Positions 1 through 10,374 of a stretch of 64,000 bases of DNA are shown here, in pieces (within the stretch, counting starts at the first letter, position 1; every line of letters starts with the position of its first letter). Source of the stretch: Metellina segmentata (taxonomy: Eukaryota > Arthropoda > Arachnida > Araneae > Tetragnathidae); NCBI GenBank assembly GCA_947359465.1, contig OX375874.1, positions 89,531,672 through 89,595,671 of the forward strand, written 5' to 3'. Both the position numbers and the translations under genes were made by a program. Below the pieces are notes generated by a model. The model was not told the origin of the DNA and did not search any database. It worked only from the letters and a program-made list of their open reading frames with translations.

Positions 1-759
1 TATACAAATCTGAATCTATTTATTCTTAAAGTTAACACAGCTTATTAGCATAAATTCGGTAATTAATAGGGAATAATTCAATTACTAACTAATTTGTTCG
101 TACCTACACTACTCGAGTGATAAAAAGAATTTTAAAGTTTAATCTGAATAACATTAGTACCATTTAACTGCTAATTCGACCGCTCTGACTATTTCCTTGC
201 GTTATAAGGCGTTAATAACTTTTACAGTGAGCTCTAACGAGAAAATTTGGAAAACTTCCTTCTTGATTACGACAACTTAGTATAGTGATTGAGGGGACCA
301 AATTACCCGTTAGTGAAATGCCTAGAGTCCCGCCTACGTGATTGAGGACCTGGTAGCTGGAAAATTCCTTTGGATTCAAATAGTGAACTATATGAGGTAC
401 TAGAGATAGATACTAGGTATAAGTAAAATTTATTTACAATTAATAAATTATTTACACGATGATTTGGATTGGGGCAATTCCTATTTCCATACAAGAGGTT
501 GGGAGCACAGTACTGCGTCCGCTGAGTTCCATTGTTATCTAACGTCTAGCCAAGACACAATATAATTTGGTGAAGCTATCGCCTCATTGGCGAGCTGCAT
601 GCTCGCTAATTCAACCATAGACACCAGACTCTAACAGTAGCCGTGGTGTTTGTTTCATAGGCATTAAATATACGTAGAATGATCAATTCTATTGAGAGAA
701 GCTTCAAAAAGTGTAACTAACATGACGACTAGTAGTCACATGACTGCTCTGTGAAAAGC
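1..759. other. AT-rich unique DNA, no gene seen
   Basis: No coding frame with family resemblance, no repeat and no RNA gene could be recognised. The only open frame is a 63-codon minus-strand frame at 303-494 without any motif; I read it as chance. Confidence 0.5.
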
Positions 760-863
760 ATTACTATTACAAACATTACTATTAAAAAGGATTACTATTA
801 CAAACATTACTATTAAAAAGGATTACTATTACAAACATTACTATTAAAAAGGATTACTATTAC
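760..863. repeat. 31-bp tandem repeat, about 3.3 copies
   Basis: Three nearly identical 31-bp units (760-790, 791-821, 822-852) plus a partial fourth. Each unit carries two ATTACTATTA blocks separated by CAAAC and AAAAGG. A short ATTACTATTACTCAC piece recurs near 1153-1167. This is a simple minisatellite with no coding meaning seen. Confidence 0.85.
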
Positions 864-1884
864 TTGGTTGGCAGATTTGGCACCTTATCGCATCGTTTGG
901 CGGTATAACATCTTGATAAAGTATTTGTGTTATTGCGCATTTCTATAGAGTGGAGACAAACTGTTGATGTCGCCAAAGCTACTCGAACTATCTTACGCTT
1001 TTATGTCTCGAGAACCAATCAGCTGTGAGTTGGCGTCTTCTCCCAACCGTGAACTAATCAAATGATGAATGTTCGTTTCAACACGGCAGACGAAAGTAGT
1101 GTATGTACTTTTACTACTTCTTTCGATCACATAATACTTTGAGCACATAAATATTACTATTACTCACAAATTTTATATTTCCTCTATGGTTCGTATGCCA
1201 TCAAAGAAGTTACGGGTTCGAATGTCAATTTGTAAACGCATTTGGATATTGGTGATTGAACTTGTTTGGGCAATGGTGATGACCCCCACCACGGATGGGC
1301 TGGGATCATATCCACAGATAACAAAAAGCCACCACATTTGGATTACAGGAAGTAAAATCTTAGTATTTCATCTGGTCTTTTAGTTTACACTGGAAATCCC
1401 TCTTATATTTCTGATCATTTAAAGTGTTTCAGCTTCGTGCATGTTGTTTTGGGCATTTTCGATAAAAAAAACAACAAAAAAAAACCACCATATTAAACAC
1501 GTTGTTCTTGGTCTACAAAGAAAAAGAGTAGATTAATCAAGAAAATCCCTTTTAGGGTTCACCTTTGATGTCTTAATTTCCCCACGGTAACTTTTGTTAA
1601 TATTAAATAAGGCAAGTAGCTGTTGCATTTACGTCACACTGGAGCAAAACAATGAGCTTTTATTTATATTACTATTCAGTAGAATATAACAGAAGTTACC
1701 AATAATTAATAAATAGAAGTTTATACTATTTCAATATAAGTTTTATAGTATCCTTTAAGTTGATGTGTTTCTCACATTCTGTAATTTTGAGCTGTCTCTT
1801 TTCTTGCCGGGGTGCGATATGTGTGGTATGCGTTTGAGGGGTTACGTGAACATTAAACCAGCATACAGTGTGCACCACTTTGCA
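864..1884. other. AT-rich unique DNA, no gene seen
   Basis: Nothing assignable. A 65-codon plus-strand frame at 1186-1383 has no recognisable motif. An A-rich run lies near 1465-1490. Confidence 0.45.
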
Positions 1885-1917
1885 TTACGCTGGTTCACAC
1901 ATTGTGCACCAGCGTAA
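1885..1917. repeat. 33-bp near-perfect palindrome (hairpin)
   Basis: TTACGCTGGT at 1885-1894 pairs with ACCAGCGTAA at 1908-1917. After one mismatched pair, an inner CACA/TGTG stem closes on a 3-base loop (CAT). The stem is 14 pairs plus one mismatch. A related ACCAGC...GTGTGCACC string lies just upstream (about 1857-1875). No terminator or RNA gene can be assigned, so it may be a foldback relic. Confidence 0.7.
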
Positions 1918-1924
1918 GGCAACG

Positions 1925-2185
1925 TGCTTCACAAATCTGCTTTTGTAGTGCCATTCATTCGATTGACTGGCCATTAGAAATAAAAGTAAAGGGAAAAGAT
2001 TTTATGACCTTAAAACCCTGCTTTGTAGTTCCATAAAGTAATGTTCAATTGGCCTGCCATTATAAATAATCATAAACAGAAAATATTTTATGAACTTAAA
2101 CAACCGATCTCGTAGCGAGTGCCATAAAGTAAAATACAGTTGGCCGAGAATTCGATAAAAAGATAAAAGTAAAAGACTTCATGTG
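1925..2185. repeat. Degenerate tandem repeat, unit about 85 bp, 3 copies
   Basis: Three diverged units share the order: (T)GCCAT(A)AAGT, then (A/T)CAATTGGCC or GTTGGCC, then AAATAA-AAAGTAAA, then TTTTATGAACTTAAA. The copies begin near 1948, 2030 and 2115. Divergence is high, so this is an old array. Confidence 0.55.
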
Positions 2186-2826
2186 TGTGTGGGTGACATA
2201 AATTTTGCATTGACCGATAAATGAAACTCACTATCTAATCCACCATAAGCGTACAAGTTCATTCCGATATCTGTGGTTCTTAACAATTATTTGCCATCCG
2301 CCTTTATGAGATGCTTTCAGAGAAATAAATACGAGATACACATTTTCTGTCTTACTTTCTTGACTATTATAAGAAAAAGTATGTGGCCCGCACCATCTGC
2401 TGGTACTAACTTCCCCCAGGATGATTAGAGGCGGGTTGAAAGATGCTCTTCTCGGCTGAGAACCACCCCGGAGAACCCAAGAAAAAGGGCGGGTTGTGTC
2501 GCTTCGGAGATATTTCTTTAGCGACTAAAAGGTGGTTTGAAGAAAACACGACACAGTCATCTTGTCGTGCTGCTTCTTCAAGCACGGAAGATCTATATCA
2601 ATATATTGATCACAGATGTGTTATTTGGTGCTGCGAACTGATCAGATGGAATGGATGCTCAATCTTTTACGGGATTTGGAAAGCACGATACATAACGCGT
2701 CTGTGGTTGATGTAATTGTTGGTCACGTCACAGGCTTTGTGGATGGCGGGGATTCGATTTATACCTATTATTTTGGGTGCATTTCTCCTTTTCTGGGCGT
2801 TAAAATATTTGTCTAGGTGTTTCTTA
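2186..2826. other. Unique DNA with an unclassified 90-codon frame
   Basis: The plus-strand frame at 2443-2715 lies in slightly GC-richer DNA and overlaps a second 66-codon frame in another phase (2616-2816). Neither shows a domain, signal peptide or splice-compatible context that I can recognise. I do not call a gene. Confidence 0.35.
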
Positions 2827-2881
2827 CTTGATGCGAGTTGCAATGTCTCTTAAATGAAGAGTTCTTATAACTCGCATCAAG
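2827..2881. repeat. 55-bp hairpin with 13-bp perfect stem
   Basis: CTTGATGCGAGTT (2827-2839) is the exact reverse complement of AACTCGCATCAAG (2869-2881). The 29-base loop holds a second short stem (CTCTT/AAGAG around AAATG). The two-storey foldback has roughly pre-miRNA-like size but is short of the usual 22-bp arm pairing. It could equally be a small inverted repeat with no transcript. Confidence 0.65.
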
Positions 2882-4030
2882 AGATTAATATTTCGTATGA
2901 CGATTAGTATTTCGCTCGCAAGCTAAGACAAATAGTGGCGTTAAAAGAACTTCATCAATACTGCATTTAAATTGCAACTTTTCGTCCGATTATACTACAT
3001 AAAAGACAATAGTTGAATGATCGGGGCTTGAATTTTGTTGGCAGGTCAATTTTTATTAGCGATTTATCCTGTTCTTTAACATAGAAATTCCATTCTCAGT
3101 ATCTTTGCTCTATAAATATGCAGATTGTTTGGTAATTTCATATAATTTAGGTCATTTTTGTGGGCATTTGTTGAGAATTTTATGGCATGTTTGGTCTTTA
3201 GCATATTAATTTAGTTTTGTACCGTATATATAATTTTTTGAAAACCTTATCAAGTGACCATCTTTCATCCGCTATTTCGTTTCCTCGTTAAAACACAGAA
3301 TAAATAACATATCTCTATCAGCTTTTTGCACCCAAAAACGCAAAACTAAACCTTTATACGTTTTTCTATTGGTGGGGGAATCATCTGAACTGTGAATAAT
3401 GAGAAGAATTTATTTTAGTTTTATCAAAATAACAGCACTAAATATCACACTTTACTATGAGAACTTGATTAAAATGCTTAATAAGGCTAAAATTCAAATC
3501 AATTTTAGGACATTTTTCACATTTTTATATATTTTTCGGGTCAACAAAATTCAGACGCCGGTTTTGATTGATCACATTAAGCATGAATGAAAAATGTAGA
3601 TTATGTCAAACAATATATTTTGATCACGCGGTACTCCATTATTGGTTCACCGAATACATACAAACTGTATACAATGAACACTACTAAGTGACATTTTATT
3701 ACTGCTTTACGTAAGGAGTGTTCAGTCTATCAGTTTGTAGGGTGTCTTGTAGAAATCTAGCGTATCTTGTAATTTCAGACGATGAGTTACTTTTTTATCA
3801 AACTCTTGAATCTATGTTCAGCTAGTAGACAACGAACCGTACAGAATGTCTTCGAAAAATTCTAAAAATCTTTTTACCTCAATTTTTCTTCAATGCCAAT
3901 TGTATGGAAAGACAAATAAAACCCCCTTTCTTTCTAAACTAAATTTAGAAGGTGGACTTGGATCAAAATGTTCTAAGAAAGTCCACCACGGAGCATCCAA
4001 AAATAGCACTAACTTTGTCCCTAGGTAGTA
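2882..4030. other. AT-rich unique DNA, no gene seen
   Basis: Only short frames (60-63 codons at 3399-3590 and 3846-4028) without motifs. The latter merges into the LINE-like tail described next. Confidence 0.4.
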
Positions 4031-4034
4031 AAAG

Positions 4035-4205
4035 ATCAAGAGGCCGACCTGAAGTGGAGGAGAATGTGCAAGGAACAGAGGTATAAGTCTGTATGGCAAA
4101 AGTAGGGTCAAGCCAGAGATGTGGTTCTAGATAGGCAGAAATGAAGGACACGAATGAAGGCCTCATGTGCATATTTGGCGTGAAAAGAATAATGATAATG
4201 ATGTA
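4035..4205 (+). mobile_element. Relic 3' end of a non-LTR retrotransposon (LINE)
   Basis: Read in one plus-strand frame, about 4052-4180 gives a broken string with KWRRMCKEQ followed by GQARDVVLDRQK and, after stops, RTRMKA. It resembles the C-terminal tail seen after the reverse transcriptase of many R1/Jockey-type LINEs (W-basic ... A-DR-W pattern). It is followed by an AATAATGATAATGATG tail near 4189-4204, a simple-repeat end typical of such LINEs. In-frame stops show it is dead. No RT core lies upstream. The family call is tentative because only the tail remains. Confidence 0.45.
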
Positions 4206-4439
4206 GGGAAACACGCGCTTCTTACTCGAAAACATGACCACATTCTGAAGATTTCATGTCTTTAAACTACATTTATAATTAATAGACGGAAAATACAGGA
4301 ATAGGTAAAAAGTGTGGTAACAAAATACGGTTCTTCCACGGCTGTATATTGATAAATCTTTCTAACTCTCAAAATAAAACTTAATGTAAAGATTTCTGCT
4401 AAATAGATACTAGAGAAGTGAAAATCAGTTGTTTCTATT

Positions 4440-4766
4440 CATACGAAAAATGCTCAATCTACGTATATTTTGCTAAATACACAATTAGCATAATGAATAA
4501 GGCCATCTAGACTTGTAAAGCATTTACTGTTGAATTCACACAGTCAAAATATGAATACCGTTCAATTTATATTCTGCTAAATACACAGTTAGCATTACAC
4601 ACAGTGAATAATGCCATCTAGAAGGCATTTATTGTTGAATTCACAGTCAAAATATGAAAAACGTTCAATTTATGTTCTACTAAATACACAGTTAGCAGTA
4701 CGTACAATGAGTAATGCCATCCAGGCTTGTAAGGCATTTAATGTTGAACTCACAATCAATTTATGA
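4440..4766. repeat. Tandem repeat, unit about 111 bp, 3 copies
   Basis: Three diverged copies begin near 4440, 4551 and 4662. Each has GTTCAATTTAT (or equivalent), then CTAAATACACA(G/A)TTAGCA, then AATGCCATC(T/C)AG, then GGCATTTA-TGTTGAA-TCACA. The copies differ by substitutions and small indels. Confidence 0.8.
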
Positions 4767-5390
4767 GAAGGGTTGCAATAACGTCAATGGGTACAAGGAG
4801 TAAGATATGGTGAATGTGAAGGCTCTGCTGTAGTTTACTTCTGTCAGCCGTTTCATTGTGTAGCATCCTTCAAGACGGTGACTTTGCCTGAGGAGGAACA
4901 TCATTTTGCATAAAAGTAGCGGAATTCATGCGTCATTGTTGAAGCAACGGACTCTACAGTTTTTCAAAAAGAGACTCATATCACTCAGAAGAAAATTTTA
5001 TCCCCACCTACAAAAGGGATACCGAAATTCTGAACGTACGCGACAGGTGGCTTCAAAATATGTTTTAGGCTCCAGGATACGTTCAATACCAGACTTCAAA
5101 ATTCCCCTCCACATCTTCCAAAGCGTCCAGTTTTTATCGAAACACCTCACCGAACTTATATTTCTCGACGTAATATCTTTTAGATCAGTACCTGACAGCA
5201 CAGAAATATAAAAAAAACGGGAAAGAATAAAAAACATTAAAAAGCGGGAAAATGTAATGCGACAAAGTTTTAATCTCGGTAAAAAAATTTTTTTGTTCCT
5301 TATTTATGACTCGTGCAAAAGGCCGGAGGCAAGAAAGGGAACAATAAAACCAAGAAATATAATCTTTTTTTTTCTTCCCTTTCTGTGGGG
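4767..5390. other. Unique DNA with overlapping short frames
   Basis: A 101-codon plus-strand frame (4906-5211) overlaps a minus-strand 79-codon frame (4998-5237). Neither resembles a family I know. The long run of AT-rich homopolymers from 5280 onward argues against coding. Confidence 0.35.
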
Positions 5391-5394
5391 TTGT

Positions 5395-6175
5395 CACCAT
5401 GGAAGACAAATAACTGTAAAATAGCTGACATAAGTTTTGTCTTATTTTGATGGGAGGACAAAAAAAAAAAAGGAAAAACATATTCCAAATCTCAGTTGAG
5501 AAGGATGTTGTTTTCGATAAAAATGATTCTACAATTGTGGGACAGAAAAGTTTTTCTGAAATCAATACTGGCGGGCTCTGGCCGGCATTTTAAGGAATTT
5601 GCCGCGATTGAATATGTACCTGGAAAGAGAATCGATCAACGACTGAGGTTTTGGGAAACATATCACAAATTCGTTATGCGTGATGACAAATAGATTCGAA
5701 GCTAGGAATCTTTCACAAATCCCTTGCTGAAAATCTATTCGTATTGAAAAATAATTTGATTTTGCGAAAGCAAATTGGAGACAAAACTCGGAACTCGTAA
5801 ACAATATTTTTTTACTAAACAAACAAGAACCCTGTCAAATTGGTTATGTCAGCATGAAATCTGCTGCCAGTATTAGTTCTAAAGAAATAAGAATGAGAAA
5901 ACTATTTTATATCAGCGGTGAGTTTTTGGAGCACTCCAAGTTGAAGCATCTTTGAAGATTGGTTGACACATCAGGAAGACAAACAACTGTAAAATGGCTG
6001 ACATGAGTTTTGTTTTATTCTGATAGGACTCAAAAACGTCAAAATTTATTCTAGATCTTTGTTGGAAAACATTTTTTCGATAAAAATGATTCTATGATTG
6101 CGGAACTGAAAAATGTTTAATAAATAATTATTGGCTGGCGCTTGCCACCAATGTAAGGAAATTGCCACTATCAGA
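5395..6175. repeat. Local direct duplication within a dispersed repeat
   Basis: About 5400-5612 and 5975-6170 align: both carry GAAGACAAA-AACTGTAAAAT, then GCTGACAT(A/G)AGTTTTGT, then TTTTCGATAAAAATGATTCTA, then a GGC(G/T)GGC-CT-GCC segment ending AAGGAA(T)TTGCC. The repeat between the two arms (from about 5640) has its own dispersed copy at 9240-9530. I read the block as one old, internally duplicated mobile repeat of unknown class. Confidence 0.65.
5640..5935 (+). repeat. Dispersed repeat family R1w, copy 1
   Basis: Aligns in direct orientation with 9240-9530. Shared strings include GACAAA(T/C)AGATTCGA, then TCTTTCA-AAA-CCCTT, then TATTG(A)AAA, then ACAAAACT(C)GGAACT and TCTAAAGAAATAAGAATGA. 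No coding capacity was recognised. R1w is only my label for this window, not a published name. Confidence 0.75.
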
Positions 6176-6189
6176 GGCATTTCTGTCCA

Positions 6190-6480
6190 CCTAAATGTAG
6201 GTGTCGGTAGTGTTTCTGCGGCGTGACGTGTTTCCTGTGTGTATGGATGGTTGAATGATCAACGTCAGTGAAATTAAACGAATAACGACAAAGTGGCGAT
6301 GAACATTTTAAGGTTATCTCGGCGTTTATCCTATTGCTGATCAAAAGAACAATATTTTCAAGTACGATAATTCGTGATTGACGATAGTTGATGATGGTAA
6401 AAAAGAGGCGTTTTCGGTCAATTTAAATGCAAGTGGGGCAAGTGTTTCTGCGGTGGAACATGTTTCCTGTGCGTATTCTG
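6190..6480. repeat. Short diverged duplication
   Basis: 6205-6245 (GTGTTTCTGCGGCGTGACGT then GTTTCCTGTG) matches 6437-6475 (GTGTTTCTGCGGTGGAACAT then GTTTCCTGTG). It probably belongs to the same mobile repeat block as its neighbours. A 108-codon plus-strand frame (6378-6704) runs through the second copy but has no recognisable domain. Confidence 0.55.
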
Positions 6481-6560
6481 CAAGGCCAACTAGAAAGACA
6501 GGCCCCGAAACCAAAATATCACGTGATCAACTTAGTCGAAGTCTTGGACCGACCATGGTA
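6475..6560 (+). repeat. Left arm of a distant inverted repeat
   Basis: AAGGCCAACTAGAAAGACAG followed by GCCCCGAAAC, then TCACGTGA and CTTAGTCGAA, pairs as reverse complement with 8545-8640. Identity is about 80-85 percent by eye over some 85 bp. The arms lie about 2 kb apart. Confidence 0.75.
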
Positions 6561-6794
6561 AACGGAGGGTATGAAGTATATGCTAAGTTACAACTTTTGG
6601 ACGATTTTACTGTCAAATGTGGATTTTGTTGTTTTATTCAGTTATATTCATTTTATGGCAGCCCTAAAGTTTTTCCTGACGATATTACAACACCTGCATC
6701 GTAGAACGAACGGAGCAATTTTATTTGGAATTGTTGTACCGCTATTTTTCTTCCTGATTTCTTGATATTTGCTCCTTGTTTTGGAAATTTTGGG

Positions 6795-7000
6795 CTGTGG
6801 AATTTTTCTCACTGGATTGATTTTTATTTTAAAATTGGAGATTGTATAAGTTACGATATTTTTGTTTTGCTTATATATATATTGATTTAAATTTGGTTTT
6901 TCTTTGAATCTTTAAATGGTGCAGTTTATGTGGAACGCTATTTTTCTCCATGGATTAAATTTGATTTTTGAAATTGCAGATTGTAAGTTACGATTTTTCC
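6795..7000. repeat. Diverged tandem duplication, unit about 135 bp
   Basis: Two segments (about 6795-6865 and 6930-7000) share TTTTTCTC, then GGATT(G/A), then TTGA-TTTT, then TTG(G/C)AGATTGTA(TA)AGTTACGAT. There is no coding potential. Confidence 0.5.
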
Positions 7001-8544
7001 CCCTTTTGTTGCTCACTTTCCTTTAATTGATCTGTTATGGCAGTAGTTTCAGTTTTCGCGCTTAACCTTATTCAGAAAGAATTCTACAATGATTCGTTCG
7101 TTGGATTGCGTTTGCAAGTAGCGTTTTAAAAAGTAAAATAAAATATCAGGATATATAAGTAGGAATATATCAATAAGAATTATTTTTAAAGAAGGAAAAA
7201 AACCTTTTTAATACAATGGAACAAATTTCACTTGCAAATCTTCTAATTTTTCTGTATGATATTTACTCTAAACATGTTGTGCGTTGTTTCATCAATCAGA
7301 ACCAGGTTTTATCTCCTTGATTTTAAAAAATTGTCGGAAAGATGTTAAAAAGCGAGAGAAAAAAACGCCGTTTAGAAAAACGACCGGATTTTGGACGTCC
7401 AGCTTGGATTTGCTTAGATTGGCTGTCATCTTGATTTGGCGCAAAAATTTAATTTGGCGACTACCACAGCGGATACTAGATCTCCACCAGTCGCACTTAC
7501 AGTTCCAGCTATAGCTAGGAATGTAATACTTTAATTCATTGATACGGTTTCCTTTTCAAATTTCGTTAATAGTCATTTAAGATATTAGTATTAAAGTCAT
7601 CTTTTCACATACAGCAATTAGTGCACACAATATTCAGGAAAAAATACTCCAAATTAATTTACAATTCTGCCTTAAAGATGTTTGAAGAAATTGTTTTTTA
7701 AGGAAGGTGATTAAAATTAGCTGTTGTACAATGTATCATCTTGTATTAACATCTGACTTTTGTTTTAATTTGATCTATGAAAAGGTAGATTACTGAACAT
7801 TAATTTCCATTTGTTCTAGATGTTTAATTGTTAGAATTCTATTTTAATTTGTGTTTATACTTAGACTAGCTATGAGGAATGATGTAATGACTGACTCCTT
7901 ACCCTATGCTTTTGTATTCCATTTTTTTCGTTGAACAAAAATATTTGATAGTGAGAGATAAATATTGTTTTCTTTTGTATTATAAATATACATTTTGTTT
8001 TGTTATAATTGTGCTATCTGTTTAAATACATCAATTTTTTCACTACATGTGTTACAGTGTATGAATAAAATTTTACTAAAATAAAGAAAAATCTGAACAT
8101 TATTTGGTCTCTAGTTGTAATTTTCTTTAATATACTTTAGAGTAAATTATAATTAAAAATAGGAGTTTTCCTTCCCTACTAACTAAATGTATTTAAAACA
8201 GTACATTTCAGTGGAGTGTTTGTCAAATTGGGTCCGTGCTTGGTACCGATCGTCAGAAAATATTAGAAAAAAAATGAATAAAAACTAGTAAAAAATATGG
8301 TACATGCTTTTTATTTTATGCTTATTTTTAACTATTTTTAACTAAAAACACCAGTGCGCTGTCTGAAAAGTTTGTGAAATGCTGGGATGATTTCGTGTAT
8401 TTTTTCTGGATGATCAACTGAAATAGACATCTAGTGTGTATATTATGAATATTCTTTTGAAAAGGCGCAAATAACCTGAGTTTAAAAAAATAAAAATGCT
8501 ACATATCTGGTATTATCCGCGCAACGGCGATATGCAATTGATTC
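7001..8544. other. AT-rich unique DNA, no gene seen
   Basis: Long AT-rich stretch. The 76-codon frame at 7284-7514 has no motif. AATAAA-like strings near 8058-8086 are expected by chance in this composition. Confidence 0.45.
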
Positions 8545-8640
8545 AACGAGCGGAGATCGGTAAGAGTTCGACTAAGATGGTCACGTGACTTTCTTTCTCG
8601 CCGTTAGTTTCGGGGCCTGTCTTTTTAGTTGGCCTTGGTA
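8545..8640 (-). repeat. Right arm of a distant inverted repeat
   Basis: Reverse complement of 6475-6560. It contains GTTTCGGGGCCTGTCTTTTT, then AGTTGGCCTTGGTATTCTG, and an upstream CACGTGAC. See the left arm. Confidence 0.75.
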
Positions 8641-8916
8641 TTCTGAATGTGACGTCACGGCTTGTATTTTGAATACGACCATTAGCACTTCGTCAACAAA
8701 AATTTGAATGAATGACTTCCAAATATGACAGTTGATTGGTGAACTCATGTTAGATTTAACAGCAAACGTCCCCAAATGACCATAACTTTTAGTTATAGAT
8801 GCAAGTGTAAAAAGGTTTTCGTGCTCACTAATAAGCGATCGTTTCCACATTTCATTAAATTTAAAGAGTTACATTGATAGATGCACACTAGTTCAACATC
8901 TAACATATCTGCTTGG

Positions 8917-9030
8917 TAGGTAGGTAGATATTTTAATTAACGTCGTACTGGATCAACATAACGGGCTACTGACGACGGTCTGGGATCAATCTCACAAGGG
9001 TAAGATCCGAGGACAACACCACGTTATTTT
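8917..9030 (-). mobile_element. tRNA-SINE 3' tail fragment, minus orientation
   Basis: Begins TAGGTAGGTAGATATTTTAA, then AACGTCGTACTGGATCAACA, then TAACGGGCTACTGACGACGG. This is the reverse complement of the tail of the SINE family seen complete at 52480-52820. It runs to the ACAACACC(A)CGTTATTTTG segment. The tRNA-like head and most of the body are absent, so this piece carries no promoter. Confidence 0.8.
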
Positions 9031-9134
9031 GCACCCTTTCTGTTTGGTCTGATCTGAGTTGGAAAATAATTACTTCACGATTAAAACCAAATAGGTATAT
9101 GCAAAATAGTGTACGTTCTATGTGACTTTTTCGT

Positions 9135-9206
9135 TTGGATCGCTCCAATTGAGTCGCCAATAGCCCGTTGTTTCGCTTGAATGCGACTTTAATCAACTAC
9201 CTACCC
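9135..9206 (+). mobile_element. tRNA-SINE 3' tail fragment, plus orientation
   Basis: GGATCGCTCCAATTGAGTCG, then CCAATAGCCCGTTGTTTCGC, then TGCGACTTTAATCAACTACC matches the same SINE tail in the opposite orientation to 8917-9030. The two tails form an inverted pair spaced about 105 bp. Confidence 0.75.
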
Positions 9207-9239
9207 CTTTAACTGAATATGCACTATGAAAAAAATGGT

Positions 9240-9530
9240 AAACGAGGAGGTTCAGAGAACCATATCACACATCCATTGGGCGTTATGACAAACAGATTCG
9301 AGGCACAAGTCTTTCATAAAGCCCTTCCTAGAAATTTATTGCTATTGAAAACGAATTTATTTATGCGAAAAAAAATCAAACAAAACTGGGAACTTACAAA
9401 CGATAAATGTTTTTATTAAACAAACTATAGTTCTATCATATTGGTGATGGCGGTATGGAATCTTCTGAAAATATTAATTCTAAAGAAATAAGAATGATCA
9501 CACAATTTAATAACAGGGGGTGATTTTTTG
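9240..9530 (+). repeat. Dispersed repeat family R1w, copy 2
   Basis: Direct-orientation match to 5640-5935 with about 75 percent identity by eye and a shared end TCTAAAGAAATAAGAATGA. It begins just downstream of the inverted SINE-tail pair. The short 66-codon frame at 9219-9419 is a by-product, not a gene call. Confidence 0.75.
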
Positions 9531-10374
9531 GTGTTTTATACCCCTTGTAAGAGCTGCTATTGATTCATTTTTCTTATAAAAATGTTTTACGAAAGTTATG
9601 CTTGCGTGTCTTGTGTTGGTATTATAGTCTGTAAGAAATTCGAAATTAACTTGTTCATGCATGAACAACTCTTCAAACATGCTATGTTGAATCTAATAAA
9701 AAGAAAAATGTTGAGGATTACTTTAGTAAACTTAAAAAGCTAGGATAATGAGAAAGAAAAGCTACATTCACTCACTCATCGCATGTTTTTTGTAACCAAT
9801 TCCTACTTGTTTGCTTTGCGCTATTTTTCAGTGTTATTGCAAAATGTAAAATATCTTTTGCTAGGTACGTACAAATAATAAGTTTGGATTTGTCGCTCTA
9901 ATGTTTTGTTAAGCGAGGGCTCATTAAACTGCAAATAATAAGAAACTTGAGATTGCTTGTATTTTTTAATGAAATTACTTATAACATCAAACATTCCTTT
10001 TCTCTTTGATTCTTATGAAATATTCCTTTGATTTATTAACAAGGTGTTTACACTCTTGGATGTATTATCTGAAGGATTTTAATGTTAACAAACCAAATGA
10101 AAAGTAGAAGTTCAAAAAGACATTAGGATTCCTAATTCTGCTCAATATGCGTATTTCTTTACCTCTTCAGCGTGTTTTACTTGTGAAGTTATATTACCTT
10201 CACCATTGCAAAGCTGCATCCACTCTCTGATTTAAAACCTGCATAAAGGTTCACTCTCGGTTAACCCATAGGAATGATTTTGAAGGAATAGGATCACCAG
10301 CAGTTCGTCTTGGGGCAAAGGATGGAATTAAGAACAGACAGCAACAGAAGTTTCAACTGCGAACGACACACAGA
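9531..10374. other. AT-rich unique DNA, no gene seen
   Basis: No repeat, RNA or coding feature was recognised. Confidence 0.45.

Noticed and set aside
2443..2816. Small gene in slightly GC-richer DNA
   Set aside because: Two overlapping frames in different phases, no domain, no splice-compatible context.
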